A stretch of DNA of 64,000 nt from Aureibaculum algae (GTDB taxonomy: Bacteria > Bacteroidota > Bacteroidia > Flavobacteriales > Flavobacteriaceae): positions 1,688,501-1,752,500 of the forward strand of contig NZ_CP040749.1 in the NCBI RefSeq assembly GCF_006065315.1, given 5' to 3'. The notes beneath the pieces are model-generated. The model saw only the letters and a program-made list of their open reading frames with translations, did no database searches and was not told the origin of the DNA. A program made the position numbers and the translations under genes. Within the stretch, counting starts at the first letter, position 1. Each line of letters opens with the position of its first letter. Shown here in pieces: positions 52,490 to 64,000 of this stretch.

Positions 52490-54865
52490 TTAAAATCTAA
52501 AATTATAAGATATAGAAGGAACTATACCGAAAATGGATAATCGTGTGGCTTCGTTAACCCCAGTTTCATTATTAGTACTAAAATTTATAGAAGCTGCATT
52601 TTTTCTATTATAAATATTATAAAGACCAAAAACCCATTCGCTTTGCCACCCTTTGTTCTTATTTGGTTTTGGGACGTAATTCGCTGATATATCTAAGCGA
52701 TGATACGATGGTAATCTATATTCATTTCTAGCCGTAAAACTTGGAATAGTAACACCATTATATTGATATTGCGAATTAGGGAAAGTAGTAGGTTGCCCCG
52801 TTTGAAATAAAAAATTAGAGCTAAACGTCCATTTTTTATTCAACTCATAACTTCCAGTTAAAGAGATATCATGGGTTTTGTCATATCCGGTTTTATACCA
52901 ATTGCCATTATTAATACCAATTTCTGAAACTGTTCTTCCTGGAGTTTTTTGTTCCGATCGAGATAAGGTGTAAGCCAACCAGCCTTTAAATTTACCCTGA
53001 TTTTTCCTCAATAAAAATTCTAAACCATAAGCTCTAGCTTCACCATTAAGTATTACTTGCTCAATAGCATTGTTCGCAATTAAATCTGCTCCATCAACAT
53101 AATCAATTCTGTTTTTAATATCCTTAAAGAAACTTTCTACTTCAACTGAATATTTATCATCATTAATACTTTTAAAGTATCCAATAGCGTATTGATTTAG
53201 CAATTGAGGTTTTATATATTTTCCGCTAGGAGCCCAAACATCTAATGGTGTGGGGGAGCTGGTATTAGAAAGCAAATGCAAATACTGACTCATTTTGTTA
53301 TAACTCAACTTTATGGATGATACATCATTTAGTTGATACGCTAATGAGAATCGAGGTTCTAAATTACCAAAAGATTTTATGGTTTTACTTCTTTTTAGTG
53401 ATTGCGTTCCAATGGGGTCCGCTTTCTCATAAATTTGAAGGGCTTCGTTGAAAATAATAGGATTATCATTTTCATAAATATTTAATTCGTCTTGTCCTAG
53501 GCGTATAAACGAACTATATCTTAATCCATATGATAAGGCTAACTTATCAGTAAGCTGATGTTCAGCATCAATATATAGAGCATTTTCAAAAGCATACTTG
53601 TCTATTAATTTAAAACGATTAATACCTGAAGTTGGCGTTGAAGGTTCAATTTCACCAGGATTAAATTTATAATATATACTATTTAAACCGTATTCTAATT
53701 TAAATGTATTACTCAAATAGTGTTTAAAATCATACTTAACATTAAAATTTTGGATACCTGAATTCCAATTAAATTCTACTAAATTTAGTTTTAACCCATA
53801 ATAGTAATCCGAATAAATCAATGAAACATTAGAGAATAATTTATCCGAAAATAGATGATTCCACCTAAAGTTTACAACGGTATTTCCGTAAGTATTTTGA
53901 AAACTATCAGAAATACTAAAAACATCTCGACCAAAATAACCAGATAAATAAATATTATTATTGGGATTTAATTTATAACTCAATTTAGTGTTCAAATCAT
54001 AAAAATAAGCCACATTGTCAAGATCAAAAAGAGGTAAAAATAAATGAGCATACGAACCTCTACCTCCAAGTAAAAAAGAGCCTTTGTCCTTTTTTAATGG
54101 GCCTTCTAGCATTAACCTACTTGAAACAATGCCTATACCGCCATTAGCATGAAATGTTTTACTATTCCCTTCTTTTTGATAGATATCTAAAACGGAAGAG
54201 ACTCTACCACCATATCTAGCAGGTATGCCTCCTTTATATAGTTTTAGGTCTTTAATAGCATCGGGATTAAAAACAGAGAAGAAACCAAATAAATGTGATG
54301 AGTTATATATCGTTGCTTCATCTAATAAAATTAAATTTTGATCTGCAGCCCCACCACGGACATTGAACCCAGATGATCCTTCCCCAGCATTAGTTACTCC
54401 AGGTAATAAGGTAATAGATTTTATAACATCAACTTCACCTAGTACCACAGGCATCTGTTTTATGGTGGCAGAAGTTAATGCATTAACACTCATTTGCGGT
54501 TTTCTGATATTGAGTTTTTCTACATTTTCTTTGATGATAACTTCATCTAATGCTTCTGTAGTTTCTTCTAAACTAAAGTTTTTAGAAATATCATTTTCTA
54601 AGATGATACTCGTTTGAATATCTTTAAAACCTATATAGCTTATAAGTACATTATACGTTCCTTTTGGTAATGTTATAGAGTAGAACCCATATTCATTTGT
54701 AGTAGTACCCGTTTGTAATTCGGGAAAAACAATTGAAACTCCGATAAGTGTTTCGTTACTAGAGTTTTCTGAAATCGTTCCACTCAGTGTGAATTTTTCT
54801 TGAGAAAAAACGTGTGTACCGTAAAATAAAAGCAATAGGAGTGAAGTTAGTTTTAGTTTGCCCAA
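52490..54865 (-). CDS. TonB-dependent receptor with carboxypeptidase-like N-terminal domain
   Basis: The 791 residues are: signal peptide (GTHVFSQ); CarboxypepD_reg-like domain (FTLSGTISENSSNETLIGVSI, about 22-105); plug (LPGVTNAGEGSSGFNVRGGAADQNLILLDEA, about 125-230, quoted partly as GFNVRGGAADQNLILLD); and a 22-strand outer-membrane barrel ending in SISYNFRF with terminal Phe. It imports an unknown ligand using TonB energy. It is transcribed with the DUF4249 gene. No sigma/anti-sigma pair is adjacent. Confidence 0.94.
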   Translation of the reverse strand: MGKLKLTSLLLLLFYGTHVFSQEKFTLSGTISENSSNETLIGVSIVFPELQTGTTTNEYGFYSITLPKGTYNVLISYIGFKDIQTSIILENDISKNFSLEETTEALDEVIIKENVEKLNIRKPQMSVNALTSATIKQMPVVLGEVDVIKSITLLPGVTNAGEGSSGFNVRGGAADQNLILLDEATIYNSSHLFGFFSVFNPDAIKDLKLYKGGIPARYGGRVSSVLDIYQKEGNSKTFHANGGIGIVSSRLMLEGPLKKDKGSFLLGGRGSYAHLFLPLFDLDNVAYFYDLNTKLSYKLNPNNNIYLSGYFGRDVFSISDSFQNTYGNTVVNFRWNHLFSDKLFSNVSLIYSDYYYGLKLNLVEFNWNSGIQNFNVKYDFKHYLSNTFKLEYGLNSIYYKFNPGEIEPSTPTSGINRFKLIDKYAFENALYIDAEHQLTDKLALSYGLRYSSFIRLGQDELNIYENDNPIIFNEALQIYEKADPIGTQSLKRSKTIKSFGNLEPRFSLAYQLNDVSSIKLSYNKMSQYLHLLSNTSSPTPLDVWAPSGKYIKPQLLNQYAIGYFKSINDDKYSVEVESFFKDIKNRIDYVDGADLIANNAIEQVILNGEARAYGLEFLLRKNQGKFKGWLAYTLSRSEQKTPGRTVSEIGINNGNWYKTGYDKTHDISLTGSYELNKKWTFSSNFLFQTGQPTTFPNSQYQYNGVTIPSFTARNEYRLPSYHRLDISANYVPKPNKNKGWQSEWVFGLYNIYNRKNAASINFSTNNETGVNEATRLSIFGIVPSISYNFRF

Positions 54866-54895
54866 ATTATCAAATTTTAAGGTAAAAATATTAAA

Positions 54896-54919
54896 AAAAG
54901 CCGCTTTCGAGCGGCTTTT
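54896..54919 (-). terminator. icd terminator
   Basis: AAAAGCCGCT-TTCG-AGCGGCTTTT is a perfect 10-bp stem; on the minus strand it is followed by a T-run. It lies ~80 bp after the icd stop codon and before the TonB receptor start. Confidence 0.85.
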
Positions 54920-54997
54920 AACTTTTATTTAATATTTTAAATAAATTATTAGGTAAAATTTTATTGACCAAATAGTTAAACGATATAGTCCTTCTGT

Positions 54998-57250
<2,253 letters not shown>

Positions 57251-57264
57251 TTATTTAGCGAAAG

Positions 57265-57272
57265 CAAATCTA
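57265..57272 (-). promoter_or_regulatory. -7 promoter box of icd
   Basis: The minus-strand sequence is TAGATTTG, matching TAnnTTTG, 42 bp upstream of the icd start. No clear -33 box is seen. Confidence 0.5.
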
Positions 57273-57342
57273 CACATAAAAGCATAAAATTCTATAAGAT
57301 TTAAGAATTTGTTAGCATTTTACTTCAATTTCTTTAAATGCA

Positions 57343-57371
57343 AAAAGCACCTTAAATAAAAAGGTGCTTTT
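57343..57371 (-). terminator. Terminator after the glycan-binding-like gene
   Basis: AAAAGCACCTT and AAGGTGCTTTT form an 11-bp stem over a 7-nt A/T loop, with a T-run on the minus strand. It lies ~280 bp after the stop of the 57651-58409 gene and upstream of icd. The space between holds no gene. Confidence 0.7.
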
Positions 57372-57650
57372 AGTTGATGCTCTTTTATTAATATTATCTA
57401 TCGTGTGCTAAACACCATGTTAACATAAAGTTTAAGAACAATACATCTTGAATCTAAAACTCATAGTATTTTCAAAATAAAAACAAAAAGGGGTAAATTA
57501 TTATTTTGAATTTAGATTCAAGTAGATAAAAGTACACTTAAAAGCCTTTAATTGTGTGAATTGTGTAATGTAATTTGTTAACTTGATATGAACAACAGTT
57601 ATAAACAAATGTTAATAACGAACGTATAAGATTTTTTTAACTACCAATTA

Positions 57651-58409
57651 TTAATGATCTCCAGCACCATCAAAATTAATTTCAGAGATACACAAATCGT
57701 CATATTTTTTTCCAGGATAGATTTCCATGATTTTAAGATCGAAAGTTAGATTGGTGTCCGCTAAAAATTTTTGAGCATCAATAGTAAATATTTGAACATT
57801 TCTTACATCTTCAAGTTCAAGGTATGCATACTGTTTACCATTTATACTTAAGGCTAACTTTTTTGCTCTACTATTATTTTCCCAAGTAGATTCTGATTTT
57901 TGATATCCGTTATAAATTTGTATTTGATGAATTGATAAGGTTTTTGTTCTGCCAAAAACAAAAGTTATACGCTCACCAATACCTTTGTTTTTATTTGTAG
58001 CCCAAGTATTGGACAAGTCAAAATCATGGATATTCCAGGCTTTATAGGTATCAGATTTGTCAAGCGTACTGCTGGCGATAACATTATTTATTAATGCAGC
58101 ACAATACCAGCTGCAACCAGGAGTATCCGTTGAATTGGGAGGCGTATCCATTTCATGCAATTCTAAATATACTGCATCTGATTTCGATATTCCTTCAGAT
58201 CCCATTTTTTCATAATCATTTTGGATTCGATTTAATTTGGTTTGAATCTTCTGATAAGCTTTTATACCGCTTTCAGAAATATCATGACTTTTACCTAGTT
58301 TGGGTGTAATTATTTTTTCAGTAGTAAAATTAGTATTTTGAGCTATTGTAAAAGAGCTAAAACAGGTTATGGTCAAAATGATTAAAAATGATTTTATAGG
58401 ATGTGTCAT
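57651..58409 (-). CDS. Secreted protein with NADase-type/discoidin-like glycan-binding domain
   Basis: A 252-residue protein from the ATG at 58409; the ATG 12 codons upstream only adds a non-signal leader. The signal peptide is IILTITCFSSFTIAQ. The C-terminal ~150 residues form a galactose-binding-like fold: YKAWNIHDFDLSNTWATN (the A-x-N-x-x-D-x-x-x-x-T-x-W/A entry), GERITFVFG, IQIYNGYQKSESTWENNSR and a closing CISEINFDG. This matches the discoidin-like NADase-type glycan-binding domain. The role is probably carbohydrate recognition; no catalytic domain is present. Confidence 0.65.
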   Translation of the reverse strand: MTHPIKSFLIILTITCFSSFTIAQNTNFTTEKIITPKLGKSHDISESGIKAYQKIQTKLNRIQNDYEKMGSEGISKSDAVYLELHEMDTPPNSTDTPGCSWYCAALINNVIASSTLDKSDTYKAWNIHDFDLSNTWATNKNKGIGERITFVFGRTKTLSIHQIQIYNGYQKSESTWENNSRAKKLALSINGKQYAYLELEDVRNVQIFTIDAQKFLADTNLTFDLKIMEIYPGKKYDDLCISEINFDGAGDH

Positions 58410-59117
58410 GTAGTAGTATGATTTTAGTAAGGTTAGAAGTAACATATAACGTATAAAACGGTCATGGATTACTTATTGTCAATTATTCAGTAAAAATAAT
58501 CAAGTAGCAGTAAAAGATGTCCCCTGTAAAGAAGTGAATTAGAACTACTGAATGTAAGGGGTTAAAATAGGGAGCTTCAGGTGACTTTTTATAAACAACA
58601 GAAATAGCTGTTATCAAAGGATAAGACTTTTATAAAAAACTAAAGCCATAACAGAAATAAATTTCAATTATGGCTATTAGCTGAAATAGTTAACTCAAGT
58701 TTATGATGACTTGCGAATCATAAGTACTATTATTAAATAGTATACTCAGTTAAAGATTTCATTAAAATACATTTACAATCAGTAAGATGTTACAATCTAA
58801 ATTGTATCATTATGTCTGTAGTTGTATTTTAAGTTGTTTTAACAACAGTAACAGTTCCAATTATTCATGCTAAACACTTGGTAAAGGTTTTGTTATTAAA
58901 AACAATAAAAAGAACGTTCTTTTCAGATTTTTAGTAAACTAGTTTGAGCTATTGTTTGGTACGAATACAAAACGTAATATCTAAATCAGATGTTTACTTT
59001 AAAATCTTATTTCAAAGATAACTAAGTAAGACGGAATTAAAAATAATGTAGCCTTCTAGTTATTAATAAGTTATGAGTAGTGTTTATTAACATTTGTTAA
59101 AAACTTAAGCTCATAGA
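58410..59117. other. Long intergenic region, no gene recognised
   Basis: About 700 bp lie between rplS and the glycan-binding-like gene. They are AT-rich with stops in all frames. One hairpin is visible (AGCCATAA 58644-58651 with TTATGGCT 58668-58675). No TAnnTTTG promoter pair or tRNA motif was found. An unannotated small RNA cannot be excluded. Confidence 0.5.
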
Positions 59118-59150
59118 AAAACCCCATTTCTTTAGAAGAAATGGGGTTTG
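59118..59150 (-). terminator. rplS terminator
   Basis: AACCCCATTTCTT-TAG-AAGAAATGGGGTT forms a 12-13-bp stem followed on the minus strand by TTTTTC. It lies ~20 bp after the rplS stop codon. Confidence 0.88.
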
Positions 59151-59170
59151 ATATATTGAACACTAATTGT

Positions 59171-59521
59171 TTAGCGTTGTACTTCTTTAATTCTAGCTTT
59201 TTTACCAGTAAGTTTTCTAAAGTAGAAAATTCTAGCTCTTCTTACGGCACCTTTTTTGTTTATTTCAATTTTTTGAATTGCAGGTAAGTTAATAGGGAAT
59301 ATTCTTTCAACACCTACAGTACCAGACATTTTTCTAATTGTAAAAGTTTCAGATAAACCTGAACCTCTACGTTGAATAACTACACCTTTAAAAAATTGCG
59401 TACGTTTTTTTTCACCTTCCTTAATTTCATAATACACAGTAATTGTGTCTCCGGCAGCAAACTCAGGAATTTCATTTTTTGCTACAAATTCGTTTTGTAC
59501 AAATTTTACTAAATCTTCCAT
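59171..59521 (-). CDS. rplS: 50S ribosomal protein L19
   Basis: The 116-residue basic protein has the L19 landmarks PEFAAGDTITVYYEIKEGEKKRTQFFKGVVIQRRGSG (quoted in part as PEFAAGDTITVYYEIKEG and FKGVVIQRRG), TFTIRKMSGTVGVERIFP and a C-terminal KLTGKKARIKE. It sits at the 30S-50S interface. It is downstream of trmD, the common trmD-rplS order, but has its own -7 box TATATTTG (59591-59598) and its own terminator. Confidence 0.98.
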   Translation of the reverse strand: MEDLVKFVQNEFVAKNEIPEFAAGDTITVYYEIKEGEKKRTQFFKGVVIQRRGSGLSETFTIRKMSGTVGVERIFPINLPAIQKIEINKKGAVRRARIFYFRKLTGKKARIKEVQR

Positions 59522-59590
59522 TTTTTATATTTTGAGAAAATTTCAAAGATCAACATTCACGATTTTCGTCAGAGGTTGATTTTGAGTGTG

Positions 59591-59598
59591 CAAATATA
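59591..59598 (-). promoter_or_regulatory. -7 promoter box of rplS
   Basis: The minus-strand sequence is TATATTTG, matching TAnnTTTG, in the trmD-rplS gap, 70 bp upstream of rplS. Confidence 0.5.
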
Positions 59599-59635
59599 AT
59601 AAATTATTTTTGAAGTGAGTGGTGAAATGTTAAAA

Positions 59636-60322
59636 TTATTTTTCACTCTTTTTTAATAAATCAGGCCGTATGTTTTTTGTCCTTTCTATGGCTTTTTCTG
59701 TTCGCCATTCTTCAATTTTAGGAAAATTACCTGATAGTAATATTGCCGGTACTTTTAATCCATTATACTCTGACGGTCTTGTGTAAACTGGAGGAGCCAA
59801 CAGCCCATCCTGAAATGAATCACTTAAAGCAGAGGTTTCATCACCTAAAACTCCGGGTATTAAACGGATAATACTATCTGATAAAACAGCAGCGGCTAGC
59901 TCGCCACCACTGAGTACATAATCGCCAATTGAAATTTCTTTAGTAACTAATAAGTCGCGTACACGATGGTCTATACCCTTATAATGGCCACATAGAATAA
60001 TAATATTCTCTTTTAAAGATAGCGTATTTGCCATTTGTTGATTGAGCATTTCGGCATCTGGCGTCATATAAATCACTTCATCATAATTCCGCTCTAATTT
60101 TAACTTTGAGATGCATTTATCAATGGGTTCAATCATCATCACCATACCAGATTCTCCTCCATAAGGTGAATCATCTATTTTTCCATATTTATTAACTGCA
60201 TAATCTCTTAAATTATGAAAATGAATTTCCACCAATTCTTTATCAATGGCTCTTTTGATTATTGAATGCTCAAAAGGACTTTTAATAAGATCAGGTGAAA
60301 CAGTAATTATATCTATTCTCAT
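59636..60322 (-). CDS. trmD: tRNA (guanine-37-N1)-methyltransferase TrmD
   Basis: This 228-residue SPOUT enzyme methylates G37 beside the anticodon using S-adenosylmethionine. The trefoil-knot signatures are [13 protein letters not shown] and [21 protein letters not shown], and the early part has [18 protein letters not shown]. The C-terminal linker and domain ([24 protein letters not shown]) bind the tRNA. The ATG and length are normal. A hairpin lies in the gap to the glucan phosphorylase gene. Confidence 0.97.
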   Translation of the reverse strand: MRIDIITVSPDLIKSPFEHSIIKRAIDKELVEIHFHNLRDYAVNKYGKIDDSPYGGESGMVMMIEPIDKCISKLKLERNYDEVIYMTPDAEMLNQQMANTLSLKENIIILCGHYKGIDHRVRDLLVTKEISIGDYVLSGGELAAAVLSDSIIRLIPGVLGDETSALSDSFQDGLLAPPVYTRPSEYNGLKVPAILLSGNFPKIEEWRTEKAIERTKNIRPDLLKKSEK

Positions 60323-60346
60323 ATTGTTTTAGGTGCATTTTATAAT

Positions 60347-60385
60347 GACTTTCGTTTGTTAATGATAAAAAAACAAACGAAAGTC
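60347..60385. terminator. Hairpin between glgP and trmD
   Basis: GACTTTCGTTTGTT (60347-60360) pairs perfectly with AACAAACGAAAGTC (60372-60385) over an 11-nt loop. It lies just after the glgP stop on the minus strand but lacks a clean T-run, so it may be a weak terminator or an attenuator for trmD. Confidence 0.55.
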
Positions 60386-60393
60386 AATTAGAA

Positions 60394-62034
60394 CTAATAA
60401 AGCTCTTTATAGTATTGTGTTGCCATACGTTTACTTCCAAATTCAGGGAGTACATCATCAATGCCATTAAATACAATTTCTTGCCATTTTTTTGGAGAAT
60501 CATAGTAGGTAGGTAAAACTTTATTTTCTAAAATATCATAAAGGCTTTCGCTATCCAATCTATCTTGATCCCAAGAAGGTAAATTATGATCTACTTCAGG
60601 AAAAACAAAACAGTTTTTGCCATCTTTTACAAATTCTGGTATCCACCCGTCATTAGTAGATACATTTACAGATCCATTCATTGCAGCAGTCATTCCACTG
60701 GTGCCAGAAGCTTCTCTCGTTATTCTTGGCGTATTTAACCAAATATTTGAACCTTCTTTTAGTTTTTTTGATAATTCAATTTCATAACCAGTAAGTACGG
60801 TAATATTTTTTCTAGGTTTTGAGTAGTTCACTAAATAATTAAAACTATCAATAGCTCCATAATCAAATGGATAAGGTTTACCTGCCCAAATAATTTGTAC
60901 CGGATATTTTTCATTTGATATGAGTCTTTCAAAACGCTCAATATCAAAAAGTAATAAGTCAGCTCTTTTATAGCCTGCAAAACGACGTGCCCATATTATT
61001 GTTAAAATAGTTGGATCAAATTGTTTACCTGTTTGCATATAAACTTCGGAAAATAAATCTGATTTTAATTCCGTTTTTCTTTTGGTAAATGCCTTCGCAT
61101 TTTTAGTTTTAGCGGCCTTCTTTATTTTGTCATCTTGCCAAAATTTTTGATTTTGAGCATTGGTTATTGGAATAATTTTACTCACACCTTTAAAGTCTTT
61201 CCACATATCTTGAGAAACCTTAGCATGCAATTTAGAAACCGCGTTTGATTTTTTTGCCATTCTTAAGGCTGACACAGTATAATTGATCATTCCTCCATTA
61301 ACAGCTTCTTTTGATAGCTCATCATTAGATAGGTTTCTTCCAAAAAATCCACAACGGTTTAAAAAACGAGCTTCACGTTCCTCGTTTCCTGCTTTTTCTG
61401 GAGTGTGCGTAGTAAAAACCATTTGGCTCTTTTTTACACCTTGATCTCTTAAATAATAAAAAGCGGGTAAACCGTGGCCTTCATTCAAATGATAAACATC
61501 TGCTCCACCTAAGGCTTCAACAATTTTTGCACCAGCAAGACCCAAAACGATACTTTGTGATACACGTGTTACTTCATTAGAATCATAAAGATGATTGGTA
61601 ATGGTTCTAGATAAATGGTCATTACCTTGAACGTCTGTGGTTAGTAAATAAATTGGAACAGTGCCAAAGATCTCTGGTTTTAGTACCATTGCTCTGACTT
61701 TTACTGAAGGATTGTCATGTAGTTTTATTTCTACTTCTAAGCCTGAATCTTCTAAGAAATCAAAGTGCTTTTCAGTGAAATCGGCTTTCATGGTTTGATC
61801 TTCATTCCTGTTTTGATCATAATAGCCATATTTCCATAACATACCAATACCAATCTGGTTTTGTTTTAATTCAAAAGCTGAACGCATATGTGAACCAGCT
61901 AAAAATCCTAAACCACCTGAATATATGTTTAAGGCTTGGTCAATCCCAAATTCCATACTAAAATAGGCAACTTTTTTACTGAATTTTTTTGCTGGGGTGT
62001 AGGGATGATACCACTGATTGTATTTCGAAGACAT
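60394..62034 (-). CDS. glgP: Alpha-glucan phosphorylase (GT35)
   Basis: The 546 residues are of the short bacterial/archaeal alpha-glucan phosphorylase type, which lacks much of the N-terminal region of ~800-residue enzymes. The start has VAYFSMEFGIDQALNIYSGGLGFLAGSH, given here in part as FSMEFGIDQALNIYSGG. TTHTPEKAGNE, RRFAGYKRADLLL and the PLP region REASGTSGMTAAMNGSVN follow. It releases glucose-1-phosphate from glycogen-type glucans in the cytosol. A -7-like TATTTTTG lies on the minus strand at 62062-62069. Confidence 0.94.
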   Translation of the reverse strand: MSSKYNQWYHPYTPAKKFSKKVAYFSMEFGIDQALNIYSGGLGFLAGSHMRSAFELKQNQIGIGMLWKYGYYDQNRNEDQTMKADFTEKHFDFLEDSGLEVEIKLHDNPSVKVRAMVLKPEIFGTVPIYLLTTDVQGNDHLSRTITNHLYDSNEVTRVSQSIVLGLAGAKIVEALGGADVYHLNEGHGLPAFYYLRDQGVKKSQMVFTTHTPEKAGNEEREARFLNRCGFFGRNLSNDELSKEAVNGGMINYTVSALRMAKKSNAVSKLHAKVSQDMWKDFKGVSKIIPITNAQNQKFWQDDKIKKAAKTKNAKAFTKRKTELKSDLFSEVYMQTGKQFDPTILTIIWARRFAGYKRADLLLFDIERFERLISNEKYPVQIIWAGKPYPFDYGAIDSFNYLVNYSKPRKNITVLTGYEIELSKKLKEGSNIWLNTPRITREASGTSGMTAAMNGSVNVSTNDGWIPEFVKDGKNCFVFPEVDHNLPSWDQDRLDSESLYDILENKVLPTYYDSPKKWQEIVFNGIDDVLPEFGSKRMATQYYKELY

Positions 62035-62161
62035 AATTATTTTAATTTATTTTTGAAGCTACAAAAATAATACAATTTATGACCGAAATTATGTATTTCG
62101 AATAAGTTTTTATTGAGAATATGATAGTTTAACAGTCAAGAAACCTAATCTTAATAGTAGC

Positions 62162-63673
62162 TTATTTTTCAATAACAATTTTCTTGTTTATTATAGTATT
62201 CTCAAGTTGTATGGTTAATAAGTATATTCCGCCCGAAATAGTGGAAACATCAATAGTGCTATTTGTTAGGTTTTGCGTTTTAATTTTTTGCCCTTTCATA
62301 TTAAAAAAGGAGACGTTCTTAATTTTTTGCCCACTATCATTATTGATGGTAATTTGATCCTTAACGGGATTAGGATATATGTTTATTGAATTTTCTAAGA
62401 TATTATCAGACACGGCTAATGCTGAGTTATAGATGGGTAGTTCTACTACATAGCAATCTATCGATTTGCCATCATCAGAGCCACTCCAGTCGGATCCAAA
62501 AAGCACTCTAGTGCCGGTAGGACTTAAGACAGCATGTGGTTCACCCCAATAATCAAATTGATCTTCGTCAGCTCTATGGTGACCAATTCTATATACTTTA
62601 ATATCATTTTTATCCGCTTTGGCAATGACCAGCTCTTGATCCAATAGTGTTTGTCCATTTTGTCCACCATCTTTATAGCCAACTAAAGAGGCTGCTACCC
62701 ATCCGGGTTGTGTGTTTTTATGAGCAAGTGCAGATATATGAGTACCTGACTGTGTGTAATTATAACCTTGCGATTCGCTGATAATTGAAAAGCATTCTCC
62801 GCTTGCCATGTCATGAGCCACAATGTCTCCAGTACAACCACCTTGTGATGTTGGGTCAAAAGCAACGGCGAAATAAGCATCGTTCCCATTCGCTAATTTT
62901 CCCATACATGAATGTTCACCTTTTAATTCATTTAATGTGGTTTGTATATTTCCAGCCAAATTGTAAGATATTTTATCATGATAGAAGTAATTGCCAGATG
63001 GTGTTGGCATAGGGGCAAGGTAATTTATAGTGGTGATATTAAAAGAGGTTGTAATTCCTGTTGAAATTTTATAATAAAAAGCACCGCTATTATCGCACCT
63101 AAAACTAATAATGTCAGAGTCCCAAGACATCATTTGTACGTCATTGCCTAGACGTATATTACCATTGCAGCCTGATGCTGTATCTAAATTGACTAAAATT
63201 TCTTTAGAGTTGGTGTCTACATTGTATTTGATAAAATCATCGGACGTAGCTTCTAAATAATAAAAGTATTTGGGATTGTTAAAGTCCCAAAATAGTTGTT
63301 CTATATCATCTGGTTTAACATCCAATGTTTTAATAAATTGATAAGTTGTTCCGTTTAAAAGTAGATGACCTTTACCAACTTGATAAACAATCATATAAGT
63401 TTCATCTGCATTCCAAGCTTGTATAGTGCTATACATTGGTTTTATAATTTCGCCGTTAGCTGCATTGGTAATCCGTCTAATCGTGGTTCCAAAGGAAGGG
63501 TCGGTAATGGTTTGAAGATAACCAGGTTTGGTAATATCCTGCATTGGTCTGTTGGTTAAATCATTTGCAACAAGGCCATAGCCTAAATCTTGCGAATATG
63601 TAAAAATTGTAAAAGAAAAGGTCAATAAAAAAGCAATACAACTCCTCATAATGTTAGCGTTAAAAATTTTCAA
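62162..63673 (-). CDS. Secreted beta-propeller protein with type-A T9SS sorting domain
   Basis: The 503 residues have a signal peptide (LLTFSFTIFTYSQ); the internal Met9 is an alternative start. The body is a WD40/PD40-like propeller with blades such as YSTIQAWNADETYMIVYQ, MMSWDSDIISFRC and PHAVLSPTGTRVLFGSDWSG, resembling oligogalacturonate-lyase-type folds. The C-terminal ~75 residues are a type-A sorting domain (INIYPNPVKDQITI, FNMKGQKIKTQ, GGIYLLTI, KKIVIEK). It is exported by the type IX system and glycan-related by fold only. Confidence 0.88.
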   Translation of the reverse strand: MKIFNANIMRSCIAFLLTFSFTIFTYSQDLGYGLVANDLTNRPMQDITKPGYLQTITDPSFGTTIRRITNAANGEIIKPMYSTIQAWNADETYMIVYQVGKGHLLLNGTTYQFIKTLDVKPDDIEQLFWDFNNPKYFYYLEATSDDFIKYNVDTNSKEILVNLDTASGCNGNIRLGNDVQMMSWDSDIISFRCDNSGAFYYKISTGITTSFNITTINYLAPMPTPSGNYFYHDKISYNLAGNIQTTLNELKGEHSCMGKLANGNDAYFAVAFDPTSQGGCTGDIVAHDMASGECFSIISESQGYNYTQSGTHISALAHKNTQPGWVAASLVGYKDGGQNGQTLLDQELVIAKADKNDIKVYRIGHHRADEDQFDYWGEPHAVLSPTGTRVLFGSDWSGSDDGKSIDCYVVELPIYNSALAVSDNILENSINIYPNPVKDQITINNDSGQKIKNVSFFNMKGQKIKTQNLTNSTIDVSTISGGIYLLTIQLENTIINKKIVIEK

Positions 63674-63825
63674 TTAATTTTTCACGATTAAGTAGGGGGT
63701 GAATTCAATCAAAATAATCGTAATATCTTTTAAAAGAAAAACACATAGAAGGGGAATGTGTTTAGCGTTTAAGAGCTAAAGATATTTAACGAATCTAAAG
63801 GAAATCTGAATTTAGAGAGTAGGTA

Positions 63826-64000
63826 TTATTTTTTGACAGGTAACGGAATTACCGTGTCGTTTCCGGAAATAATATTTGCTATTACTCTTGTTTCTGGGTA
63901 TTGTTCTAATATGATTTTTATGAATACTGTTATAGGAATAGACATAATCATTCCTGGAACACCCCAGATAAAGCCCCAAAACATTAGCATTACCAATACA
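63826..64000 (-). CDS. C-terminus of an AI-2E-family transporter (partial)
   Basis: The last 58 codons are visible: VLVMLMFWGFIWGVPGMIMS, then PITVFIKIILEQYPETR and a soluble end (NIISGNDTVIPLPVKK). The FWGFIWGVPGM helix with the following PITVFIKII is the conserved last membrane segment of AI-2E/PerM-type permeases, which move small signals or ions. The N-terminal part lies beyond the window. Confidence 0.8.
   Translation of the reverse strand, partial: VLVMLMFWGFIWGVPGMIMSIPITVFIKIILEQYPETRVIANIISGNDTVIPLPVKK

Overview
The window looks like the chromosome of a member of the Flavobacteriaceae (Bacteroidota), probably a marine or particle-associated one. The evidence is AT-rich DNA, start codons without Shine-Dalgarno sequences, Bacteroidota-type promoters (TTTG about 20 nt upstream of TAnnTTTG), type IX secretion sorting domains (type A at 62162-63673, type B at 41922-43070), a TonB receptor/DUF4249 pair, many SPII lipoproteins and scattered polysaccharide-active enzymes (GH16, GH9, GH27, GHL10, two CE4-like proteins, a CE6-like esterase). 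The marine assignment is inference.

Layout. Positions 1-6000 are an accessory island read mostly on the minus strand. Small genes sit between matched 10-bp inverted ends (GTTGGGTATA, GTTGGGCTTA, GTTGGCGGTA) beside attC-like hairpins, as in integron cassettes, but no integron integrase is visible. An IS110-family element with a candidate bridge RNA has inserted into one inter-cassette repeat. Two cassettes carry HEPN-type RNase genes. One of these is followed 6 nt after its stop codon by a tRNA-like sequence whose anticodon loop is replaced by a palindrome. Positions 6100-28000 hold carbohydrate-active enzymes, rsgA, lipoproteins, a Crp-type regulator, a P-type ATPase and small housekeeping genes. 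Positions 28170-30750 carry yaaA, a TPR gene, a relic of a second yaaA 3' end and a small DUF559 element with terminal inverted repeats. Positions 30751-41925 carry a GHL10 protein, L-serine dehydratase, dnaK and a MATE/flippase/LysE operon. Positions 41922-49110 are a two-gene operon encoding a 2015-residue collagen-like protein and a type-B T9SS protein. The rest holds murQ, a TonB/DUF4249 pair, monomeric isocitrate dehydrogenase, rplS, trmD, glucan phosphorylase, a T9SS-sorted propeller protein and the end of an AI-2E-type transporter gene.

The most unusual observations are four. (1) The small protein + HEPN RNase + tRNA-like cassette may be an undescribed toxin/decoy or defence module. 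(2) A family of at least seven same-strand intergenic repeats each contains a TAnnTTTG promoter element and a conserved leader; five have TTTG exactly 20 nt upstream of TACATTTG, and six lie 131-177 bp upstream of unrelated genes. (3) A palindrome-rich non-coding stretch includes a perfectly paired four-stem cloverleaf. (4) A DUF559 endonuclease gene lies in a ~540-bp element with terminal inverted repeats. All of this comes from reading the sequence; no database search was possible.
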